This document shows, one piece after another, positions 46,904 to 61,200 of a DNA stretch of 64,000 nucleotides. This stretch comes from Trichopria drosophilae. Taxonomy: Eukaryota > Arthropoda > Insecta > Hymenoptera > Diapriidae. Under the pieces are notes generated by a model. That model did not search any database. It was not told the DNA's origin and saw nothing but the letters and a program-made list of their open reading frames with translations. Made by a program: the position numbers and the translations under genes. The stretch covers positions 67,778,001-67,842,000 of the forward strand of contig CM059584.1 of the NCBI GenBank assembly GCA_030407085.1, read 5' to 3'. Position 1 is the first letter of the stretch. Each line of letters starts with the position of its first letter.

Positions 46904-49073
46904 ATTTGGGGATGGGGGGATTGGGGGGGAGATTTAGGGGGAGTGGAGGGGGGAGTTGGGTTTTTGTGTTATTGAGAAATTGTGATGTTGTTTGTTGAGT
47001 TTTGTGTATTGGTGAGTTTGGTAGTTGAATAAAATATGGGTTAGGATAATTTTGAAGGGTTTTGGGGGGAGTGGGGGGGGGATTGAGGGAGATTTAGGGG
47101 GGGGAGTGGAGTGGGAGGTGGGGTTTTGTGGTATTGAGAGAGTTGTGATGTTGTTTTGTTGATTTTGTTTAGTTGGTGATTTGGGTAGTTGAATAAAGAA
47201 GAGGAGTGTATTTTGAAGGGTTTTGGGGGGGGGGGGGGGATTGAGGGAGATTTTGGGGAGTGGAGGGGAGTTGAGGGGTTGGTTTTGTGTTATTGAGAAA
47301 GTTGTGATGTTGTTTGTTGGATTTGTTTAGTTGGTGAGTTTGGGTAGTGTGAATAAAAAGAGGGTGTATTTTGAAAGGTTTTGGGGGGGAGTGGGGGGGA
47401 TTGAGGAGATTTAGGGGGAGTGGAGGGGGAGTTGGGTTTTTGTGTTATTGAGAAATTGTGATGTTGTTTGTTGGATTTTGTTTAGTTGGTAGTTTGGGTA
47501 GTGTGAATAAAGAAGAGTGTGTATTTTGAAGGGTTTTGGGGGGAGTGGGGGGGGATTGAGGGGAGATTTAGGGGGAGTGGAGGGGGAGTTGGTGTTTTGT
47601 GTTATTGAGAAAGTTGTGATGTTGTTTGTTGGAGTTTTGTTTAGTTGGTGAGTTTGGGTAGTGTGAATAAAAAGATGTGTATTTTGAAGGGTTTTGGGGG
47701 GGAGGGGGGGGGATTGAGGAGATTTAGGGGGGAGTGGAGGGGAGTTGGTTTTTTGTGTTATTGAGAAAGTTGTGATGTTGTTTGTTGGAGTTTTGTTTAT
47801 GGTGAGTTTGGGTAGTGTGAATAAAGAAGAGATGTGTATTTTGAAGGTTTTGGGGGGAGTGGGGGGGGATTGAGGGAGATTTAGGGGGATTTGAGGGGAG
47901 TTGGGTGTTTTGTGTTGATTGAAAGTTGTGATGTTGTTTGTTTGGAGTTTTGTTTAGTTGGTGAGTTTGGTAGTGTGAATAAAAGAGAGTGTGTATTTTG
48001 AAGGGTTTTGGGGGGAGTGGGGGGGATTGAGGAGATTTAGGGGAGTGGAGGGGGGATTGGGTGTTTTGTGTATTGAGAAAGTTGTGATGTTGTTTGTTGG
48101 AGTTTTGTTTAGTTGGTGAGTTTGGGAGTTGAATGAAAAAAGAGTGTGTATTTTGAAGGGTTTTGGGGGAGTGGGGGGGGATTGAGGGAGATTTAGGGGG
48201 AGTGAGGGGGAGTTGGGTGTTTTGTTTATTGATAAAGTTGTGATGTTTGTTTGTTAGTTTTGTTTAGGGTTTGAGTTTGGGTAGTTGAATAAAGAAGAGT
48301 GTGTATTTTGAAGGGTTTTTGGGGAGTGGGGGGATGATTTGATTTAGGTTGAGGGGAGTTGGGTTGTTTGTGTATTGATAAAGTTGTTATGTTGTTTGTT
48401 GGAGTTTTGTTTAGTTGGTGAGTTTGGGTAGTGTGAATAAAGAAGAGTTTGTATTTTGAAGGGTTTTGGGGGAGTGGGGGGGATTGAGGGGATTTAGGGT
48501 GAGTTGAGGGTGGAGTTGGGTGTTTTGTGTGATTTAGAAGTTGTGATTTTTGTTTGTTTGAGTTTTGTTTAGTTGGTGAGTTTGGTAGTTTTGAATGAAA
48601 GAAGAGTGTGTATTTTGAAGGGTTTTGGGGGAGTGTGGGGGGATTAGGGAGATTTAGGGGAGTGGAGTGGAGTTTGAGTTGGGTGTTTTTTTAGAAAGTT
48701 GTGATGTTTTTTGTTGAGTTTTTGTTTTTGAGTTTGTAGTTGAATTAAGAAAGATGAGTGTTTATTTTGAAGGTTTTGGGGGGTGGGGTTGGGGATTGAG
48801 GGGGTGAATTTAGGGGGAGTTGAGGGGGAGTTGGGTGTTTTGTTTGATTGAGAAAGTTGTGATGTTGTTTGTTGAGTTGTGTTTTAGTTGGTAGTTGGGT
48901 TAGTATGAAAGAAGAGTTTTTTAATGTTTTGGGTTTGAGTGGGGTTGGATGAGGTAGATTTAGTTGGTGTATATTATATAGATATAAGATATTATAATTT
49001 ATTTAGGAGTTTTGTTTATTGTTGAGGTTTGGGTAGTGTGAAGAAAGAAGAGTTTAATATTTGAAAAGGTTTG
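46904..49073. repeat. Cytosine-free G/T-rich tandem repeat, 148-160 bp unit, about 13 copies
   Basis: No C is visible on the plus strand from shortly after 46904 to 49073. Units are marked by TTTTGAAGGG at about 47051, 47211, 47369, 47524, 47682, 47839, 47996, 48151, 48306 and 48454, and contain GATTTAGGGGGAGTGGAGGG, ATTGAGAAAGTTGTGATGTT and GTGAGTTTGGGTAGTGTGAA. Copies differ mostly in G-run and T-run lengths and become noisier to the right. No coding frame. It may be real skewed satellite or a damaged consensus. Confidence 0.8.
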
Positions 49074-49202
49074 CGGGCAGTGGGGGGATTGAGGAGATTT
49101 AGGGGGAGTGGATGAGTTGAGTATTTGTGTTTGAGTTATATAGAATATTTGAATATATTGTTGGAGTTATAAAATTGTTTAGTTTGCATATTATTGAATA
49201 AA
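49074..49202. repeat. Junction between the cytosine-free array and the 161-bp satellite
   Basis: Degenerate copies of the G/T unit mix with AT-rich sequence. The first cytosines appear at about 49074. ATTGAATAAAAATCCTT at 49191 leads into the first satellite monomer. Confidence 0.5.
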
Positions 49203-52200
49203 AATCCTTATCTTAAAAGATTTGCAATTTTTTTGCAATCGGTCTCAAACGTTTGCAATTCGTTTGCGAATTGAGAAAATATGGCAATGTCCCGAATATC
49301 ATAATAAATAATGCGAAAATAAACGAATTATCGAAAGTTACTAGATCCAGCCCGCCTCGATATACAAAATCCTTTAAAAGGTTTGCGATTTTTTTGCAAT
49401 CGGTCTCAAACGTTTGCGATTCGTTTGCGAATTGAGAAAATATAACAATCTTCCGAATATCATAATAAATAATGCGAAAATAAACGAATTATCGAAAGTT
49501 ACTAGATCCAGCCCGCCTCGATATACAAAATCCTTTAAAAGGTTTGCGATTTTTTTGCAATCGGTCTCAAACGTTTGCGATTCGTTTGCGAATTGAGAAA
49601 ATATAACAATCTCCCGAATATCATAATAAATAATGCGAAAATAAACGAATTATCGAAAGTTACTAGATCCAGCCCGCCTCGATATACAAAATCCTTTAAA
49701 AGGTTTGCGATTTTTTTGCAATCGGTCTCAAACGTTTGCGATTCGTTTGCGAATTGAGAAAATATAGCAATCTCCCGAATATCATAATAAATAATGCGAA
49801 AATAAACGAATTATCGAAAGTTACTAGATCCAGCCCGCCTCGATATACAAAATCCTTTAAAAGGTTTGCGATTTTTTTTAAATTGGTCTCAAACGTTTGC
49901 GATTCGTTTGCGAATTGAGAAAATATAACAATCTCCCGAATATCATAATAAATATTGCGAAAATAAACGAATTATCGAAAGTTACTAGATCCAGCCCGCC
50001 TCGATATACAAAATCCTTTAAAAGGTTTGCGATTTTTTTGCAATCGGTCTCAAACGTTTGCGATTCGTTTGCGAATTGAGAAAATATAACAATCTCCCGA
50101 ATATCATAATAAATAATGCGAAAATAAACGAATTCTCGAAAGTTAGTAGATCCAGCCCGACTCGATATACAAAATCCTTTAAAAGGTTTGCGATTTTTTT
50201 GCAATCGGTCTCAAACGTTTGCGATTCGTTTGCGAATTGAGAAAATATAACAATCTCCCGAATATCATAATAAATAATGCGAAAATAAACGAATTATCGA
50301 AAGTTACTAGATCCAGCCCGCCTCGATATACAAAATCCTTTAAAAGGTTTGCGATTTTTTTGCAATCGGTCTCAAACGTTTGCGATTCGTTTGCGAATTG
50401 AGAAAATATAGCAATGTCCCGAATATCATAATAAATAATGCGAAAATAAACGAATTATCGAAAGTTACTAGATCCAGCCCGCCTCGATATAAAAAATCCT
50501 TTAAAAGGTTTGCGATTTTTTTTGCAATCGGTCTCAAACGTTGGCGATTCGTTTGCGAATTGAGAAAATATAACAATCTCTGAGTATCATAATAAATCAG
50601 GCGAATATAAACCAATTATCGAAAGTTACTCGACGTGGCCGGCTAACTTCACGTTCGCTTCAAAATCCCTTAAAAGGTTTGCGATTTTTCTGCAATCGGT
50701 CTCAAACGTTTGCGATTCGTTTGCGAATTGAGAAAATATAACAATCTCTCGATTATCATAATAAATCAGGCGAATATAAACCAATTATCGAAAGTTACTC
50801 GACGTGGCCGGCTAACTTCACGTTCGCTTCAAAATCCCTTAAAAGGTTTGCGATTTTTTTGCAATCGGTCTCAAACGTTTGCGATTCATTTGCGAATTGC
50901 GAAAATATAACACTCTCTCGAATATCATAATAAATAATGCGAAAATAAACGAATTATCGAAAGTTAGTAGATCCAGCCCGACTCGATATACAAAATCCTT
51001 TAAAAGGTTTGCGATTTTTTTGCAAACGGTCTCGAAAGTTTTCGATTCGTTCGCGAATTGAGAAAACATAGCAATGTCCCGAATATCATTATAAATAATG
51101 CGAAAATAAAAGAATTATCGAAAGTTACTACATCCAGCCCGCCGCGATATACAAAATCCTTTAAAAGGTTTGCGATTTTTTTGCAAACGGTCTCAAAAGT
51201 TTTCGATTCGTTTGGGAATTGAGAATACATATCAATGTCCCGAATATCATAATAAATAATGCGAAAATAAACGAATTATCGTACGTTACTAGATCCAGCC
51301 CGCCTCGATATACAAAATCTTTTGAAAGGTTTGCGATTTGTTTGCAATCGGTCTCAAACGTTTGCGAATTGAGAAAATATAACAATCTCCCGAATATCAT
51401 AATAAATAATGCGAAAATAAACGAATTATCGAAAGTTACTAGATCCAGCCCGCCTCGATATACAAAATCCTTTAAAAGGTTTGCGATTTTTTTGCAATCG
51501 GTCTCAAACGTTTGCAATTCGTTTGCGAATTGAGAGAATTTAGCAATGTCCCGAATATCATAATAAATAATGCGAAAATAAACGAATTATCGAAAGTTAC
51601 TAGATCCAGCCCGCCTCGATATACAAAATCCTTTAAAAGGTTTGCGATTTTTTTGCAATCGGTCTCAAACGTTTGCGATTCGTTTGCGAATTGAGAAAAT
51701 ATAACAATCTCCCGAATATCATAATAAATAATGCGAAAATAAACGAATTATCGAAAGTTACTAGATCCAGCCCGCCTCGATATACAAAATCCTTTAAAAG
51801 GTTTGCGATTTTTTTGCAATCGGTCTCAAACGTTTGCAATTCGTTTGCGAATTGAGAGAATTTAGCAATGTCCCGAATATCATAATAAATAATGCGAAAA
51901 TAAACGAATTATCGAAAGTTACTAGATCCAGCCCGCCTCGATATACAAAATCCTTTAAAAGGTTTGCGATTTTTTTGCAATCGGTCTCAAACGTTTGCGA
52001 TTCGTTTGCGAATTGAGAAAATATAACAATCTCCCGAATATCATAATAAATAATGCGAAAATAAACGAATTATCGAAAGTTACTAGATCCAGCCCGCCTC
52101 GATATACAAAATCTTTTGAAAGGTTTGCGATTTGTTTGCAATCGGTCTCAAACGTTTGCGATTCGTTTGCGAATTGAGAAAATATAACAATCTCCCGAAT

Positions 52201-55200
52201 ATCATAATAAATAATGCGAAAATAAACGAATTATCGAAAGTTACTAGATCCAGCCCGCCTCGATATACAAAATCCTTTAAAAGGTTTGCGATTTTTTTGC
52301 AATCGGTCTCAAACGTTTGCGATTCGTTTGCGAATTGAGAAAATATAGCAATGTCCCGAATATCATAATAAATAATGCGAAAATAAACGAATTATCGAAA
52401 GTTACTAGATCCAGCCCGCCTCGATATACAAAATCTTTTGAAAGGTTTGCGATTTGTTTGCAATCGGTCTCAAACGTTTGCGATTCGTTTGCGAATTGAG
52501 AAAATATAACAATCTCCCGAATATCATAATAAATAATGCGAAAATAAACGAATTATCGAAAGTTACTAGATCCAGCCCGCCTCGATATACAAAATCCTTT
52601 AAAAGGTTTGCGATTTTTTTGCAATCGGTCTCAAACGTTTGCGATTCGTTTGCGAATTGAGAAAATATAACAATCTCCCGAATATCATAATAAATAATGC
52701 GAAAATAAACGAATTATCGAAAGTTACTAGATCCAGCCCGCCTCGATATACAAAATCCTTTAAAAGGTTTCCGATTTTTTTGCAATCTTTGTCAAACGTT
52801 TGCGATTCGTTTGCGAATTGAGAAAATATAACAATCTCCCGAATATCATAATAAATAATGCGAAAATAAACGAATTATCGAAAGTTACTAGATCCAGCCC
52901 GCCTCGATATACAAAATCCTTTAAAAGGTTTGCGATTTTTTTGCAATCGGTCTCAAACGTTTGCGATTCGTTTGCGAATTGAGAAAATATAACAATCTCC
53001 CGAATATCATAATAAATAATGCGAAAATAAACGAATTATCGAAAGTTACTAGATCCAGCCCGCCTCGATATACAAAATCCTTTAAAAGGTTTCCGATTTT
53101 TTTGCAATCTTTGTCAAACGTTTGCGATTCGTTTGCGAATTGAGAAAATATAACAATCTCCCGAATATCATAATAAATAATGCGAAAATAAACGAATTAT
53201 CGAAAGTTACTAGATCCAGCCCGCCTCGATATACAAAATCCTTTAAAATGTTTGCGATTTTCTTGCAATCGGTCTCAAAAAGTTGCGATTCGTTTGCGAA
53301 TTGAGAAAATATAACCATCTCCCGAATATCATAATAAATAATGCGAAAATAAACGAATTATCGAAAGTTACTAGATCCAGCCCGCCTCGATATACAAAAT
53401 CCTTTAAAAGGTTTGCGATTTTTTTGCAATCGGTCTCAAACGTTTGCAATTCGTTTGCGAATTGAGAAAATATAGCAATGTCCCGAATATCATAATAAAT
53501 AATGCGAAAATAAACGAATTATCAAAAGTTACTAGATCCAGCCCGCCTCGATATACAAAATCCTTTAAAAGGTTTCCGATTTTTTTGCAATCTTTCTCAA
53601 ACGTTTGCGATTCGTTTGCGAATTGAGAAAATATAGCAATCTCCCGAATATCATAATAAATAATGCGAAAATAAACGAATTATCGAAAGTTACTAGATCC
53701 AGCCCGCCTCGATATACAAAATCCTTTAAAAGGTTTGCGATTTTTTTGCAATCGGTCTCAAACGTTTGCGATTCGTTTGCGAATTGAGAAAATATAACAA
53801 TCTCCCGAATATCATAATAAATAATGCGAAAATAAACGAATTATCGAAAGTTACTAGATCCAGCCCGCCTCGATATACAAAATCCTTTAAAAGGTTTGCG
53901 ATTTTTTTGCAATCGGTCTCAAACGTTTGCGATTCATTTGCGAATTGCGAAAATATAACACTCTCTCGAATATCATAATAAATAATGCGAAAATAAACGA
54001 ATTATCGAAAGTTACTAGATCCAGCCCGCCTTGATATACAAAATCCTTTAAAAGTTTGCGATTTTTTTGCAATCGGTCTCAAACGTTTGCGATTCGTTTG
54101 CGAATTGAGAAAATATAACAATCTACCGAATATCATAATAAATAATGCGAAAATAAACGAATTATCAAAAGTTACTAGATCCAGCCCGCCTCGATATACA
54201 AAATCCTTCAAAAGGTTTGCGGTTTTTTGCAATCGGTCTCAAAAGTTTGCAATTCGTTTGCGAATTGAGAGAATTTAGCAATGTCCCGAATATCATAATA
54301 AATAGTGCGAAAATAATCGAATTATCGAAAGTTACTAGATCCAGCCCGCCTCGATATACAAAATCCTTTAGAAGGTTTCCGATTTTTTGCAATCTTTGTC
54401 AAACGTTTGCGATTCGTTTGCGAATTGAGAAAATATAACAATCTCCCGAATATCATAATAAATAATGCGAAAATAAACGAATTATCGAAAGTTACTAGAT
54501 CCAGCCCGCCTCGATATACAAAATCCTTTAAAAGGTTTGCGATTTTTTTGCAATCGGTCTCAAACGTTTGCGATTCGTTTGCGAATTGAGAAAATATAAC
54601 AATCTCCCGAATATCATAATAAATAATGCGAAAATAAACGAATTATCGAAAGTTACTAGATCCAGCCCGCCTCGATATACAAAATCCTTTAAAATGTTTG
54701 CGATTTTCTTGCAATCGGTCTCAAAAAGTTGCGATTCGTTTGCGAATTGAGAAAATATAACAATCTCCCGAATATCATAATAAATAATGCGAAAATAAAC
54801 GAATTATCGAAAGTTACTAGATCCAGCCCGCCTCGATATACAAAATGCTTTAAAAGGTTTGCGATTTTTTTGCAATCGGTCTGAAACGTTTGCGATTCGT
54901 TTGCGAATTGAGAAAATATAACAATCTCCCGAATATCATAATAAATAATGCGAAAATAAACGAATTATCGAAAGTTACTAGATCCAGCCCGCCTCGATAT
55001 ACAAAATCCTTTAAAAGGTTTGCGATTTTTTTGCAATCGGTCTCAAAAGTTTTCGATTCGTTTGCGAATTGAGAAAACATAGCAATGTCCCGAATATCAT
55101 TATAAATAATGCGAAAATAAACGAATTATCGAAAGTTACTAGATCCAGCCCGCCTCGATATACAAAATCCTTTAAAAGGTTTGCGATTTTTTTGCAATCG

Positions 55201-58200
55201 GTCTCAAACGTTTGCGATTCGTTTGCGAATTGAGAAAATATAACAATCTCCCGAATATCATAATAAATAATGCGAAAATAGACGAATTATCAAAAGTAAG
55301 TAGCTCCAGCCCGCCTCGATATACAAAATCCTTTAAAAGGTTTCCGATTTTTTTGCAATCTGTCTCAAACGTTTGCGATTCGTTTGCGAATTGAGAGAAT
55401 TTAACAATCTTCCGAATATCATAATAAATAATGCGAAAATAATCGAATTATCGAAAGTTACTAGATCCAGCCCGCCTCGATATACAAAATCCTGTAAAAG
55501 GTTTGCGATTTTTTTGCAATCGGTGTCAAACGTTTGCGATTCGTTTGCGAATTGAGAAAATATAACAATCTTCCGAATATCATAATAAATAATGCGAAAA
55601 TAAACGAATTATCGAAAGTTACTAGATCCAGCCCGCCTCGATATACAAAATCTTTTGAAAGGTTTGCGATTTTTTTGCAATCGGTCTCAAACGTTTGCGA
55701 TTCGTTTGCGAATTGAGAAAATATAACAATCTCCCGAATATCATAATAAATAATGCGAAAATAAACGAATTATCGAAAGTTACTAGATCCAGCCCGCCTC
55801 GATATACAAAATCCTTTAAAAGGTTTGCGATTTTTTTGCAATCGGTCTCAAACGTTTGCGATTCGTTTGCGAATTGAGAAAATATAACAATCTCCCGAAT
55901 ATCATAATAAATAATGCGAAAATAAACGAATTATCGAAAGTTACTAGATCCAGCCCGCCTCAATATACAAAATCCTTTAAAAGGTTTGCGATTTTTTTGC
56001 AATCGGTCTCAAACGTTTGCGATTCGTTTGCGAATTGAGAAAATATAACAATCTCCCGAATATCATAATAAATAATGCGAAAATAAACGAATTATCGAAA
56101 GTTACTAGATCCAGCCCGCCTCAATATACAAAATCCTTTAAAAGGTTTGCGATTTTTTTGCAATCGGTCTCAAACGTTTGCGATTCGTTTGCGAATTGAG
56201 AAAATATAACAATCTCCCGAATATCATAATAAATAATGCGAAAATAAACGAATTATCGAAAGTTACTAGATCCAGCCCGCCTCGATATACAAAATCCTTT
56301 AAGAGGTTTGCGATTTTTTTGCAATCGGTCTCAAACGTTTGCGATTCGTTTGCGAATTGAGAAAATATAACAATCTCTCGGATATCATAATAAATAATGC
56401 GAAAATAGACGATTTATCGAAAGTTACTAGATCCAGCCCGCCTCGATATACAAAATCCTTTAAGAGGTTTGCGATTTTTTTGCAATCGGTCTCAAACGTT
56501 TGCGATTCGTTTGCGAATTGAGAAAATATAACAATCTCCCGAATATCATAATAAATAATGCGAAAATAAACGAATTATCGAAAGTTACTAGATCCAGCCC
56601 GCCTCGATATACAAAATCCTTTAAAAGGTTTGCGATTTTTTTGCAATCTGTCTCAAACGTTTGCGATTCGTTTGCGAATTGAGAAAATATAACAATGTCC
56701 CGAATATCATAATAAATAATGCGAAAATAAAAGAATTATCGAAAGTTACTAGATCCAGCCCGCCTCGATATACAAAATCCTTTAAAAGGTTTCCGATTTT
56801 TTTGCAATCTTTGTCAAACGTTTGCGATTCGTTTGCGAATTGAGAAAATATAGCAATCTCCCGAATATCATAATAAATAATGCGAAAATAATCGAATTAT
56901 CGAAAGTTACTAGATCCAGCCCGCCTCGATATACAAAATCCTTTAAAATGTTTGCGATTTTCTTGCAATCGGTCTCAAACGTTTGCGATTCGTTTGCGAA
57001 TTGAGAAAATATAACAATCTCCCGAATATCATAATAAATAATGCGAAAATAAACGAATTATCGAAAGTTACGAGATCCAGCCCGCCTCCATATACAAAAT
57101 CCTTTAAAAGGTTTGCGATTTTTTTGCAATCGGTCTCAAACGTTTGCAATTCGTTTGCGAATTGAGAAAATATAGCAATGTCCCGAATATCATAATAAAT
57201 AATGCGAAAATAAACGAATTATCGAAAGTTACTAGATCCAGCCCGCCTCGATATACAAAATCCTTTAAAAGGTTTGCGATTTTTTTGCAATCGGTCTCAA
57301 ACGTTTGCGATTCGTTTGCGAATTGAGAAAATATAACAATCTCCCGAATATCATAATAAATAATGCGAAAATAAACGAATTATCGAAAGTTACTAGATCC
57401 AGCCCGCCTCGATATACAAAATCCTTTAAAAGGTTTGCGATTTTTTTGCAATCGGTCTCAAACGTTTGCGATTCGTTTGCGAATTGAGAAAATATAACAA
57501 TCTCCCGAATATCATAATAAATAATGCGAAAATAAACGAATTATCGAAAGTTACTAGATCCAGCCCGCCTCAATATACAAAATCCTTTAAAAGGTTTGCG
57601 ATTTTTTTGCAATCGGTCTCAAACGTTTGCGATTCGTTTGCGAATTGAGAAAATATAACAATCTCCCGAATATCATAATAAATAATGCGAAAATAAACGA
57701 ATTATCGAAAGTTACTAGATCCAGCCCGCCTCAATATACAAAATCCTTTAAAAGGTTTGCGATTTTTTTGCAATCGGTCTCAAACGTTTGCGATTCGTTT
57801 GCGAATTGAGAAAATATAACAATCTCCCGAATATCATAATAAATAATGCGAAAATAAACGAATTATCGAAAGTTACTAGATCCAGCCCGCCTCAATATAC
57901 AAAATCCTTTAAAAGGTTTGCGATTTTTTTGCAATCGGTCTCAAACGTTTGCGATTCGTTTGCGAATTGAGAAAATATAACAATCTCCCGAATATCATAA
58001 TAAATAATGCGAAAATAAACGAATTATCGAAAGTTACTAGATCCAGCCCGCCTCGATATACAAATTCCTTTAAAAGGTTTGCTATTTTGTTGTAATCGGT
58101 CTCAAACGTTTGCGATTCGTTTGAGAATTGAGAAAATATAACAATCTCCCGAATATCATAATAAATAATGGGAAAATAAACGAATTGTCGAAAGTTACAA

Positions 58201-61200
58201 GATCCAGCCCGCCTCGATATACAAAATCCTTTAGAAGGTTTGCGTTTTTTTTTGCAATCGGTCTAAAACGTTTGCGATTCGTTTGCAAATTGAGAAAATA
58301 TAACAATCTCTCGAATATCATAATAAATAATGCGAAAATAAACGAATTATCGAAAGTTACTAGATCCAGCCCGCCTCGATATACAAAATCCTTTAAAAGG
58401 TTTGCGATTTTTTTGCAATCGGTCTCAAACGTTTGCGATTCGTTTGCGAATTGAGAAAATATAACAATCTCCCGAATATCATAATAAATAATGCGAAAAT
58501 AAACGAATTATCGAAAGTTACTAGATCCAGCCCGCCTCGATATACAAAATCCTTTAAAAGGTTTGCGATTTTTTTGCAATCGGTCTCAAACGTTTGCGAT
58601 TCGTTTGCGAATTGAGAAAATATAACAATCTCCCGAATATCATAATAAATAATGCGAAAATAAACGAATTATCGAAAGTTACTCGACGTGGTCGGCTAAC
58701 TTCACGTTCGCTTCAAAATCCCTTAAAAGGTTTGCGATTTTTTGCAATCGGTCTCAAACGTTTGCGATTCATTTGCGAATTGCGAAAATATAACACTCTC
58801 TCGAATATCATAATAAATAATGCGAAAATAAACGAATTATCGAAAGTTACTACATCCAGCCCGCCGCGATATACAAAATCCTCTAAAAGGTTTGCGATTT
58901 TTTTGCAAACGGTCTCAAAAGTTTTCGATTCGTTTACGAATTGAGAAAACATAGCAATGTCCCGAATATCATTATAAATAATGCGAAAATAAACGAATTA
59001 TCGAAAGTTACTACATCCAGCCCGCCGCGATATACAAAATCCTTCAAAAGGTTTGCGGTTTTTTTGCAATCGGTCTCAAACGTTTGCAATTCGTTTGCGA
59101 ATTGAGAGAATATAGCAATGTCCCGAATATCATAATAAATAATGCGAAAATAAACGAATTATCGAAAGTTGCTAGATCCAGCCCGCCTCGATATATAAAA
59201 TCCTTTAAAAGGTTTGCGATTTTTTTGCAATCGGTCTCAAAAGTTTGCGATTCGTTTGCGAATTGCGAAAATATAACAATCTCTTGAATATTATAATAAA
59301 TAATGCGAAAATAAACGAATTATCGAAAGTTACTAGATCCAGCCCGCCTCGATATACAAAATCCTTTAAAAGGTTTGCGATTTTTTTGCAATCTTTCTCA
59401 AACGTTTGCGATTCGTTTGCGAATTGAGAAAATATAACAATCTCCCGAATATCATAATAAATAATGCGAAAATAAACGAATTATCGAAAGTTACTAGATC
59501 CAGCCCGCCTCGATATAAAAAAATCCTTTAAAAGGTTTGCGATTTTTTTGCAATCGGTCTCAAACGTTTGCGATTCGTTTGCGAATTGAGAAAATATAGC
59601 AATGTCCCGAATATCATAATAAATAATGCGAAAATGAACGAATTATCGGAAGTTACTAGATCCAGCCCGCCTCGATATACAAAATCCTTTAAAAGGTTTG
59701 CCATTTTTTTGCAATCGGTCTCAAACGTTTGCGATTCGTTTGCGAATTGAGAAAATATAACAATCTCCCGAATATCATAATAAATAATGCGAAAATAAAC
59801 GAATTATCGAAAGTTACTAGATCCAGCCCGCCTCGATATACAAAATCCTTTAAAAGGTTTGCGATTTTTTTGCAATCGGTCTCAAACGTTTGCGATTCGT
59901 TTGCGAATTGAGAAAATATAACAATCTCCCGAATATCATAATAAATAATGCGAAAATAAACGAATTATCGAAAGTTACTAGATCCAGCCCGCCTCGATAT
60001 ACAAAATCCTTTAAAAGGTTTGCGATTTTTTTGCAATCGGTCTCAAACGTTTCCAAATCGTTTGCGAATTGAGAAAATATAACAATCTCCCGAATATCAT
60101 AATAAATAATGCGAAAATAAACGAATTATCGAAAGTTACTAGATCCAGCCCGCCTCGATATACAAAATCCTTTAGAAGGTATGCGATTTGTTTAGAATAA
60201 GAGTGAAGCTTTTGCGATTCGTTTGCGAATTGAGAAAATATAACAATCTCCCGAATATCGTAATAAATAATGAGAAAATAATCGAATTATCGAAAGTTAC
60301 TAGATCCAGCCCGCCTCGATATACAAAATCCTTTAAAAGGTTTGCGATTTGTTTGCAATCGGTCTCAAACGTTTGCGATTCGTTTGCGAATTGAGAAAAT
60401 ATAACAATCTCCCGAATATCATAATAAATAATGCGAAAATAAACGAATTATCGAAAGTTACTAGATCCAGCCCGCCTCGATATACAAAATCTTTTGAAAG
60501 GTTTGCGATTTGTTTGCAATCGGTCTCAAACGTTTGCGATTCGTTTGCGAATTGAGAAAATATAACAATCTCCCGAATATCATAATAAATAATGCGAAAA
60601 TAAACGAATTATCGAAAGTTACTAGATCCAGCCCGCCTCGATATACAAAATCCTTTAAAAGGTTTGCGATTTTTTTGCAATCGGTCTCAAACGTTTGCGA
60701 TTCGTTTGCGAATTGAGAAAATATAGCAATGTCCCGAATATCATAATAAATAATGCGAAAATAAACGAATTATCGAAAGTTACTAGATCCAGCCCGCCTC
60801 GATATACAAAATCCTTTAAAAGGTTTGCGATTTTTTTGCAATCGGTCTCAAACGTTTGCGATTCGTTTGCGAATTGAGAAAATATAACAATCTCCCGAAT
60901 ATCATAATAAATAATGCGAAAATAAACGAATTATCGAAAGTTACTAGATCCAGCCCGCCTCGATATACAAAATCCTTTAAAAGGTTTGCGATTTTTTTGC
61001 AATCGGTCTCAAACGTTTGCGATTCGTTTGCGAATTGAGAAAATATAACAATCTCCCGAATATCATAATAAATAATGCGAAAATAAACGAATTATCGAAA
61101 GTTACTAGATCCAGCCCGCCTCGATATACAAAATCCTTTAAAAGGTTTGCGATTTTTTTGCAATCGGTCTCAAACGTTTGCGATTCGTTTGCGAATTGAG

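Noticed and set aside
46405..46975. Retrotransposon protein with a proline/threonine/histidine C-terminal tail
   Set aside because: The tail is translated C15A array and G-rich repeat; the real protein family has an endonuclease there. The annotation stops at 46404.
46904..49073. Telomeric repeat
   Set aside because: G-rich and strand-skewed, but there is no short TTAGG-type or other 5-12 bp unit; the period is about 155 bp and it is followed by more satellite.
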